This document shows, piece by piece, positions 34,609 to 39,823 of a stretch of 39,823 nucleotides of DNA. This DNA is from an uncultured bacterium. GTDB lineage: Bacteria > Pseudomonadota > Gammaproteobacteria > Burkholderiales > Burkholderiaceae_E. A model generated the notes under the pieces. That model was not told the DNA's origin. It did not search any database and saw nothing but the letters and a program-made list of their open reading frames with translations. The stretch's first letter is position 1; every line of letters begins with the position of its first letter. The position numbers and the translations under genes are program-made. Where the stretch lies: positions 1 to 39,823 of the forward strand of contig CAIPNM010000155.1 of assembly GCA_903866395.1 (NCBI GenBank). Direction: 5' to 3'.

Positions 34609-35241
34609 TCAGCGAGCCAAGCGCAACTGGGAGAACACCTCGGGGTTGCGCGCGAGCTGGCGAGAATACCGCAATCGAGCGGCGCGGACCACGGCGCGAA
34701 GCTGCTCGAGAGCGATGCCAAAGTCTTGATTGATAATAACATATTCGAACCGCTCGGCCTGCGCGAGCTCGGCCTGCGCGGCATCGATCCTGCGCTGGAT
34801 CACACTCTCCGCATCCTGGGCGCGGGCGCGCAACCGGCGCGCCAGTTCCTCGATCGAGGGGGGCGCGATAAAGATGCCGATTGCATCCGGGTAGAGGTGC
34901 TTCACCTGCTCGGCACCCTGGCAGTCAATCTCCAGGATGATGTCCTGGCCCGCAGCCATCTGCGCCTCGATCCAGGCCCGCGAAGTGCCGTAGAGATTGT
35001 CGTGTACGCGGGCCCACTCGAGGAATTCACCCTCGCTGCGGCGGCGCTCGAATTCCTCGACGCCGATGAAGCGGTAATCGATACCGTCGCGCTCGCCGGG
35101 TCGGGGCGGGCGCGTTGTGAACGATACCGACAATCGAACATCGAGTTCGTTCTGCAGCAGTCCACGCACCAAAGAGGTTTTGCCGGCGCCCGACGGCGCG
35201 ACGATCACGAACAGACTGCCGGGATTGTGGGCATGACTCAT
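34609..35241 (-). CDS. gmk: Guanylate kinase
   Basis: A 210-residue enzyme phosphorylating GMP to GDP. The P-loop reads [17 protein letters not shown] (residues ~12-28). GMP-binding residues are in [21 protein letters not shown]. The lid and base segments [30 protein letters not shown] and [18 protein letters not shown] follow. Length is typical. It overlaps the yicC stop by four bases, so the two genes are translationally coupled. Confidence 0.97.
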   Translation of the reverse strand: MSHAHNPGSLFVIVAPSGAGKTSLVRGLLQNELDVRLSVSFTTRPPRPGERDGIDYRFIGVEEFERRRSEGEFLEWARVHDNLYGTSRAWIEAQMAAGQDIILEIDCQGAEQVKHLYPDAIGIFIAPPSIEELARRLRARAQDAESVIQRRIDAAQAELAQAERFEYVIINQDFGIALEQLRAVVRAARLRYSRQLARNPEVFSQLRLAR

Positions 35242-36113
35242 TCGAGGTTTTGCACCTGTTCACGGATCTGTTCGATGAGGAGCTTCAAGTCGATCGCTGC
35301 CCGAGAGAGGTCGACGATCGCTGCTTTCGACCCCAGGGTGTTGGCTTCGCGATTCAGTTCCTGAAGCAGAAAATCGAGCCGTTTGCCGATTGGGCCAGCC
35401 CCGCTGCAGGCGTCGCGCAGTTCATCAAGGTGGACCAGTAGCCGGTCGAGCTCTTCGGTCACGTCTGCCCGCATGCCATAGAGCGCGAGTTCCTGCCGGA
35501 CACGCGCCATGGTTTCCTCAACCGGCACGCGCGTGCCCAGCGACTCAACCGCTGCCTGCAGACGTTCGGCCAGCCGCTTTTCATGGGCCGCAAGCAGTTC
35601 GGGGCCCCGCTCGCGTAGCGGCTTCACGATGTGGGCGATGGCCTGGGCGCGCTCGACGATAACCGCCACCAGACGTGCGCCTTCGCGGGCACGGTGGGCC
35701 AGGAAAGCTTCGAGCGCCTCGCGCCCTGCTTCGACAGCGAGCGCCGCGAGCGCGAGGGCGGCGTCGTCTTCAGCGAGCACGCCTGGCCAGCGCAGCACCT
35801 CTGCGACGGTTGGGGCGGCAGCGTCGGGGATCTGGGCCCGTACTTGGTCGCTAAGTGTGATCAGGCGCTCGAGTGCATCGGTCTGAATGACCTGGCCGCT
35901 GCCACGTCCGGTCGCGCTTCGGAAGCTGATCCGGCATTCCACCTTGCCCCGCTGGACGGCAGCAGAGATTTGCTCGCGAAGCGCGGCCTCCGCGGCCCGA
36001 AGGTCGTCCGGTGCGCGAAACGACAGATCGAGAAATCGGGCGTTGACGCTGCGGATCTCGACACTGACCGACCCCGCTTCGCCTTCGCGGAGGGCAGTGG
36101 CAAAACCGGTCAT
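35238..36113 (-). CDS. yicC: YicC-family endoribonuclease
   Basis: A 291-residue protein starting MTGFATALREG at the ATG at 36113. Relatives usually begin three or four residues earlier (MIxSMTGFA). Here that position is an ATC codon, so I keep the ATG. The YicC_N domain (NARFLDLSFRAPDDLRAAEAALREQI) and the C-terminal DUF1732 domain (RLDFLLQELNREANTLGSKAA, then [16 protein letters not shown]) are both clear. E. coli YicC has been described as an RNase affecting the small RNA RyhB. It diverges from rph over 151 bases and overlaps gmk. Confidence 0.93.
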   Translation of the reverse strand: MTGFATALREGEAGSVSVEIRSVNARFLDLSFRAPDDLRAAEAALREQISAAVQRGKVECRISFRSATGRGSGQVIQTDALERLITLSDQVRAQIPDAAAPTVAEVLRWPGVLAEDDAALALAALAVEAGREALEAFLAHRAREGARLVAVIVERAQAIAHIVKPLRERGPELLAAHEKRLAERLQAAVESLGTRVPVEETMARVRQELALYGMRADVTEELDRLLVHLDELRDACSGAGPIGKRLDFLLQELNREANTLGSKAAIVDLSRAAIDLKLLIEQIREQVQNLE

Positions 36114-36264
36114 GCTCTGGATGGGACGTGGGTCGCCCGGCTTCTTACTCAAGGATGTCGGCCGTTCTGTTAACCTCAGTTGCAGCAGGATTGTAAGGAA
36201 TTCGACCGCGGAAGGGGCCGTTGCGGCCCATCGAATGATCGGGTTCCCTTGACCGGAGGGTTCA

Positions 36265-37008
36265 ATGTCGGGCAGGACATCAGGGCGAGCGGCCAGTGCG
36301 CTGCGAGAAGTTCGGATTGTGCGCGGGTTCACGCGGCACGCTGAAGGGTCGGTGCTGATTGAGTGTGGCGATACCCGTGTCCTGTGCACGGCCAGTATCG
36401 AGGCCAAGGTCCCGGGCTTTCTCAAAGGGGCAGGGCAGGGCTGGCTCACGGCCGAATACGGCATGCTGCCGCGTTCTACTCACACCCGCAGCGACCGCGA
36501 AGCCGCCCGGGGCAAACAAAGCGGGCGAACGCAGGAGATTCAGCGCCTGATCGGCCGCAGTCTGCGATCGGTGTTCGACCTCACGCTGCTTGGCGAGCGC
36601 ACCATCACCCTCGACTGCGATGTGTTGCAGGCTGACGGTGGGACGCGCTGCGCGTCGATCACCGGCGCCTTCGTAGCCGCTTGTGATGCAGTGGCGTCGC
36701 TTCTTCGAGCCGGGGCAGTTGCGCGAACACCAATTCGCGATCAGGTAGCGGCGGTGTCGGTGGGAATCGTTGGCGGTCATCCCGTTCTCGATCTCGACTA
36801 TGGCGAGGATTCAGGCTGCGACACTGATCTGAATGTGGTCATGACAGGCCGTGGCGGCTTTGTTGAAGTCCAGGGCACTGCCGAGGGCGAGCCCTTTTCG
36901 CGGCTTGAACTCGACACCCTGATTGCGCTCGCGGCACAGGGAATTGGCGAACTGGTTTCGGCTCAGCGAAGTGCCCTCGGGGCGGATCACCCGGCGCTGC
37001 GGGTCTGA
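36265..37008 (+). CDS. rph: Ribonuclease PH
   Basis: A 247-residue phosphorolytic 3'-5' exoribonuclease that trims tRNA 3' ends. The active region [43 protein letters not shown] is intact, as are [21 protein letters not shown] and [15 protein letters not shown]. Unlike E. coli K-12 the gene is not frameshifted. A GGAGG Shine-Dalgarno (36255-36259) lies five bases before the ATG. It leads rph-rdgB-hemW, a conserved betaproteobacterial set. Confidence 0.96.
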   Translation: MSGRTSGRAASALREVRIVRGFTRHAEGSVLIECGDTRVLCTASIEAKVPGFLKGAGQGWLTAEYGMLPRSTHTRSDREAARGKQSGRTQEIQRLIGRSLRSVFDLTLLGERTITLDCDVLQADGGTRCASITGAFVAACDAVASLLRAGAVARTPIRDQVAAVSVGIVGGHPVLDLDYGEDSGCDTDLNVVMTGRGGFVEVQGTAEGEPFSRLELDTLIALAAQGIGELVSAQRSALGADHPALRV

Positions 37009-37027
37009 CCCGCGAGTACCCCGGCGG

Positions 37028-37672
37028 ATGTCATTGAACGTGGTCACACCCTCCAGACTGGTTCTTGCGAGCGGTAACGCCGGGAAACTTCGCGAGTTCG
37101 ATGCCCTGTTGCGGCCGTTGGGGTTCGATCTGGTGACGCAGTCTTCGCTGGGGGTTACTGAAGCCGAAGAACCCTTCGAAACCTTCGTCGAGAACGCGTT
37201 GGCAAAGGCCCGACATGCAGCCCGCTCAACCGGACTGCCGGCCCTCGCCGATGATTCGGGAATTTGTGTCGGCGCGCTGGGCGGGATGCCTGGGGTGCGC
37301 TCGGCCCGCTACGCGGCGCTCGCGGGTGGTGAGCACTCTGACAGCGCAAACAACGCGCGGCTGGTCGCTGAGCTCGCCGGGCAGGCCGATCGGCGGGCGA
37401 GCTATGTATGCGTGCTGGTGCTGGTTCGGCATGCAACCGACCCCATGCCACTGATTGCGGAGGCGCAATGGCACGGCGAAGTGATTGCATCACCGCGCGG
37501 TGCCGGAGGCTTTGGCTATGACCCGTATTTCTGGTTGCCAGAGGAGGGCTGCACCGCAGCCGAATTGACCGCCTCGCGCAAGAATCAGATCAGCCACCGA
37601 GGTCAGGCCCTGCGGTCGCTGGTTGAACGGTTGAGGGCGGCCCCTGGCGTCGCGCTGCTCGGGCCCCGGTGA
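37028..37672 (+). CDS. rdgB: dITP/XTP pyrophosphatase RdgB (Ham1)
   Basis: A 214-residue house-cleaning enzyme hydrolysing dITP, ITP and XTP to monophosphates so that they are not incorporated into nucleic acids. The substrate motif SGNAGKLREF is near residues 14-23. The catalytic LADDSGICVGALGGMPGVRSARYA and the GFGYDPYFWLP segment are present, and SHRGQAL closes the family pattern. I chose the ATG at 37028, after the rph stop; an opening extending upstream into rph is not part of the gene. The stop overlaps the hemW GTG start (GTGA). Confidence 0.95.
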   Translation: MSLNVVTPSRLVLASGNAGKLREFDALLRPLGFDLVTQSSLGVTEAEEPFETFVENALAKARHAARSTGLPALADDSGICVGALGGMPGVRSARYAALAGGEHSDSANNARLVAELAGQADRRASYVCVLVLVRHATDPMPLIAEAQWHGEVIASPRGAGGFGYDPYFWLPEEGCTAAELTASRKNQISHRGQALRSLVERLRAAPGVALLGPR

Positions 37673-38934
37673 GCGAGGCACGGGTTCAGTGGGTGCGGCC
37701 CGCGCCCGCCGTGGCGGAATCCGGGGTGGCTGCGCCGCCGCCGCTATCGGTCTACGTCCACCTGCCCTGGTGTCTGGCCAAATGCCCTTATTGCGACTTC
37801 AACTCCCACACCTGGCGCGGCGCAGGGGGGCTGCCAGAAGACGATTATCTGGACGCCCTGCAGGCCGATCTGGAAGGGGCACTCCCGCTGGTCTGGGGGC
37901 GTACCGTCCAGACGGTGTTTGTGGGGGGCGGCACGCCCAGCCTGTTTTCGCCTCGCGCCATTGATCGCTTACTGACGCTCCTGAGAACACGCCTGCGTTT
38001 TGTGGCCGGCGCTGAGGTCACGATGGAAGCGAACCCCGGCACCTTCGAAGCGCAGCGCTTTCGCGATTTCGCTGCGGCGGGCGTCAATCGCCTATCGATC
38101 GGGGTTCAGACTTTCAATGATCGGGCGCTACAGGCGATCGGGCGTGTCCACGACGCGGCACAGGCTCGCGCGGCGGTCGACCTCGCGGCCAAGGTCTTTG
38201 ATACCTTCAATGTTGACTTGATGTACGCCCTTCCCGGACAGTCGCTCCAGGATCTCAAGGCTGATCTTGATGAGGCGCAGGGGCGCGGCGCGCCGCACCT
38301 GTCGTGCTATCACCTCACCCTTGAACCCGGTACGCCGTTCGCGCGTCGGCCGCCACCGCTGCCGGACGACGAGGTATCGGCCGACATGGAGGCCCTGGTG
38401 GAGGCGACGTGCGCAGAGGCCGGGCTCGAGCGCTACGAGGTCTCTGCCTATGCGCGGCCAGGCCATCGCTGCCGACACAATCTCAACTACTGGCAGTTCG
38501 GCGACTATCTCGGGCTGGGGGCTGGCGCGCACGGCAAGCTGTCATTCGCGAGCCGGATCGTTCGCCAGTCCAGGATCCGCCAGCCTGCGCGCTATCTCAC
38601 CGCGCTCGCGGGGGAGGCGGTGGCGAGCGGGCGCGACCTGCCGCCCGATCCGGCCGATGCCGCCGTGCAGGCCGCGCCCTGGCTTGACGAGGTCCGTGTG
38701 GTGGGCGCCACAGACCTGCCGTTTGAGTTCATGCTTAACGCACTTCGCCTGGCTGAGGGTGTGCCGGTTCAGCTGTTTCTTGAGCGGACCGGACTATCGT
38801 TTGCATCCATCGCCCAGACCGTCGAGCGGGCCCAGGCGCGCGGACTCCTGGATGTCCGGCCGGGACTGATCCGGGCCACGCCGCTTGGGATGCGGTTTCT
38901 GAACGATCTGCAAGCGATGTTTCTGGCCAGGTAA
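37669..38934 (+). CDS. hemW: Radical SAM heme chaperone HemW
   Basis: A 421-residue radical SAM protein starting at GTG 37669, which overlaps the rdgB stop. The [4Fe-4S] cluster motif CLAKCPYC (CX3CX2C) is in VYVHLPWCLAKCPYCDFNSH. HNLNYWQFGDYLGLGAGAHG is the HemW-type signature of the HemN-like family. HemW binds heme and is thought to insert it into target proteins, rather than being a coproporphyrinogen oxidase. The N-terminal ~25 residues before SVYVHLPW are Pro/Ala-rich. Confidence 0.95.
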   Translation: MSEARVQWVRPAPAVAESGVAAPPPLSVYVHLPWCLAKCPYCDFNSHTWRGAGGLPEDDYLDALQADLEGALPLVWGRTVQTVFVGGGTPSLFSPRAIDRLLTLLRTRLRFVAGAEVTMEANPGTFEAQRFRDFAAAGVNRLSIGVQTFNDRALQAIGRVHDAAQARAAVDLAAKVFDTFNVDLMYALPGQSLQDLKADLDEAQGRGAPHLSCYHLTLEPGTPFARRPPPLPDDEVSADMEALVEATCAEAGLERYEVSAYARPGHRCRHNLNYWQFGDYLGLGAGAHGKLSFASRIVRQSRIRQPARYLTALAGEAVASGRDLPPDPADAAVQAAPWLDEVRVVGATDLPFEFMLNALRLAEGVPVQLFLERTGLSFASIAQTVERAQARGLLDVRPGLIRATPLGMRFLNDLQAMFLAR

Positions 38935-38947
38935 AAACCGCCGGCCG

Positions 38948-39069
38948 CGCACCAGGTTGAGGCGCCGCCGTGTCTTTGCCCTACAATTGTGCATTGACGA
39001 GGCCTGAGCCCTCGATTGCGCCCTGGTTTGGTGCGCAGGTCGGGCCTGGCGATTGGCACAGATGCTGCT
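38948..39069 (+). promoter_or_regulatory. Nitrogen-controlled glnA promoter region (sigma-54 site with NtrC-like sites)
   Basis: TGGCACA-GATG-CTGCT at 39054-39069 matches the sigma-54 consensus, with GG (39055-39056) and GC (39067-39068) at the required 12-base offset. Transcription should begin near 39080. Upstream are NtrC-like sites of the TGCACCA-N3-TGGTGCA type: 38977-38993 matches 11 of 14 defined positions, 38948-38964 has a near-complete left half (GCACCA), and 39019-39035 has a strong right half (TTGGTGC). TACAAT (38982-38987), overlapping the best site, might be the -10 of a second, sigma-70 promoter, but its -35 (TTGAGG) is at a 19-base spacing. Confidence 0.7.
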
Positions 39070-39149
39070 AATTTTCTCGACATCGCTTTCCGCCTGACCC
39101 ACCGAGAGATTGGGCGGGCATTTCAACCTGCAGACAGGAGCGCTTCAGC

Positions 39150-39823
39150 ATGGCATCGGCCAAAGACGTGATGAAAATGATTGCGGACAACGAAGTTAAG
39201 TTCGTTGATTTCCGCTTCACGGATACCCGCGGTAAAGAGCAGCACGTCTCTGTGCCGAAGTCGGCCTTCGACGAGGATAAATTCACGTCGGGCCACGCCT
39301 TTGACGGGTCGTCCATTGCGGGCTGGAAGGGCATTGAAGCTTCCGACATGCTGCTGATGCCGGATGCCGATACCGCGCAGATGGATCCGTTTCGCGAAGA
39401 GCCCACCCTCATCCTCTCCTGCGATGTGATCGAGCCGTCCGACGGCAAGGGTTACTCGCGCGACCCCCGTTCGATCGCCAAGCGGGCCGAGGCCTATCTC
39501 AAGTCAACCGGCATCGGCGATACCGCTTTCTTCGGTCCCGAGCCCGAGTTCTTCATTTTTGATTCGGTGACCTGGAACGTCGACATGTCCGGGTGCGGGG
39601 TCAAGATCAATTCAGAGGAAGCTGCCTGGTCGTCGGGCCGCGAGTACGAAGGCGGAAATCTGGCGCACCGTCCGGCGGTCAAGGGGGGGTATTTCCCCGT
39701 GCCGCCCGTGGATTCTTTCCAGGATATGCGTTCCGAGATGTGCCTGATCCTCGAACAAATGGGGGTGCCTGTTGAGGTGCATCACCACGAGGTGGCAGGT
39801 GCGGGTCAGTGCGAAATCGGCAC
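39150..39823 (+). CDS. glnA: Glutamine synthetase, type I, N-terminal part (runs off the window)
   Basis: The first ~224 residues of glutamine synthetase, which condenses glutamate and ammonia with ATP. The start [32 protein letters not shown] is typical of proteobacterial GSI. The N-terminal beta-grasp domain includes the [15 protein letters not shown] loop. The catalytic domain begins [10 protein letters not shown], with the metal-binding Glu residues, and the window stops just after [19 protein letters not shown] (39136-39140) lies nine bases before the ATG. The sigma-54/NtrC region upstream indicates control by nitrogen supply. The adenylylation site lies beyond the window. Confidence 0.97.
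   Translation, partial: MASAKDVMKMIADNEVKFVDFRFTDTRGKEQHVSVPKSAFDEDKFTSGHAFDGSSIAGWKGIEASDMLLMPDADTAQMDPFREEPTLILSCDVIEPSDGKGYSRDPRSIAKRAEAYLKSTGIGDTAFFGPEPEFFIFDSVTWNVDMSGCGVKINSEEAAWSSGREYEGGNLAHRPAVKGGYFPVPPVDSFQDMRSEMCLILEQMGVPVEVHHHEVAGAGQCEIG

Noticed and set aside
34575-34784. Longer 137-codon version of rpoZ
   Set aside because: The extra residues overlap gmk and have no similarity to omega; [10 protein letters not shown] is the canonical start.
34504-35364. A 286-codon plus-strand frame across gmk and rpoZ
   Set aside because: It lies opposite three certain genes (rpoZ, gmk, yicC), has no recognisable motif and no supporting ribosome binding site. GC-rich DNA commonly leaves such antisense frames open.
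36114-36464. Extension of yicC upstream to a 408-codon frame
   Set aside because: The added N-terminal residues are unlike the family, overlap the divergent rph gene and its promoter, and the conserved MTGFA start fits the ATG at 36113.
36923-37027. Upstream extension of rdgB into rph
   Set aside because: The added residues come from the rph C-terminal coding region in another frame. The RdgB family starts just before LVLASGN, which fits the ATG at 37028.

Overview
The window is a GC-rich chromosomal segment that looks like a betaproteobacterium of the order Burkholderiales. The reasons are an orphan Bug/TctC-type solute receptor, the gene block spoT-rpoZ-gmk-yicC divergent from rph-rdgB-hemW-glnA, an isocitrate lyase of the proteobacterial type, and separate relA and spoT genes. 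Affiliation below the order is not resolved. I see no rRNA, tRNA, CRISPR array, insertion sequence or prophage. Both ends cut genes: the 3' part of a sensor histidine kinase at the left, and the 5' part of glnA at the right.

Layout. (1) 1-5776 is a Bat-type locus: a membrane-anchored HtrA-like protease, MoxR ATPase, DUF58 protein and VWA protein on the minus strand, with a second paralogous VWA gene diverging. (2) 5834-10968 is housekeeping and stress: a crotonase-family enzyme, the CnoX/YbbN thioredoxin-TPR chaperone, a YbbP-like FtsX-type permease translationally coupled to a group II truncated hemoglobin, and a Blh-type phosphatase/sulfurtransferase domain. (3) 10969-13583 holds isocitrate lyase behind an AT-rich control region with three phased TTTC-N7-GAAA palindromes, then an orphan Bug receptor. 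(4) 13856-25763 is a 13-gene, tightly overlapping Tad/Flp-type pilus operon. It is the most unusual part of the window. (5) 25809-32088 carries mtfA, relA, mog, darP/yjgA, pmbA and greB. (6) 32113-39823 carries spoT, rpoZ, gmk and yicC, facing rph, rdgB, hemW and a nitrogen-regulated glnA.

The Tad-like operon has a secretin (CpaC/RcpA), a CpaB/RcpC periplasmic protein, a TadA/CpaF ATPase, TadB and TadC platform proteins, a TadD-like TPR lipoprotein and at least four proteins with type IVb prepilin-like N-termini. It lacks TadZ/CpaE, RcpB/CpaD and the prepilin peptidase TadV/CpaA. Its ATPase is fused to an N-terminal FHA domain in which several phosphothreonine-contacting positions are replaced. 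It also contains an unrecognised exported protein, a 66-residue mini-prepilin and a DUF192 protein. I propose it as a divergent Tad subtype. Whether it is already catalogued cannot be decided without database searches.

Other points: RelA and SpoT can be told apart from motifs (EYDD with a degenerate HD domain, versus RFKD with an intact HDVIEDT). glnA has a near-consensus sigma-54 promoter with NtrC-like sites upstream.
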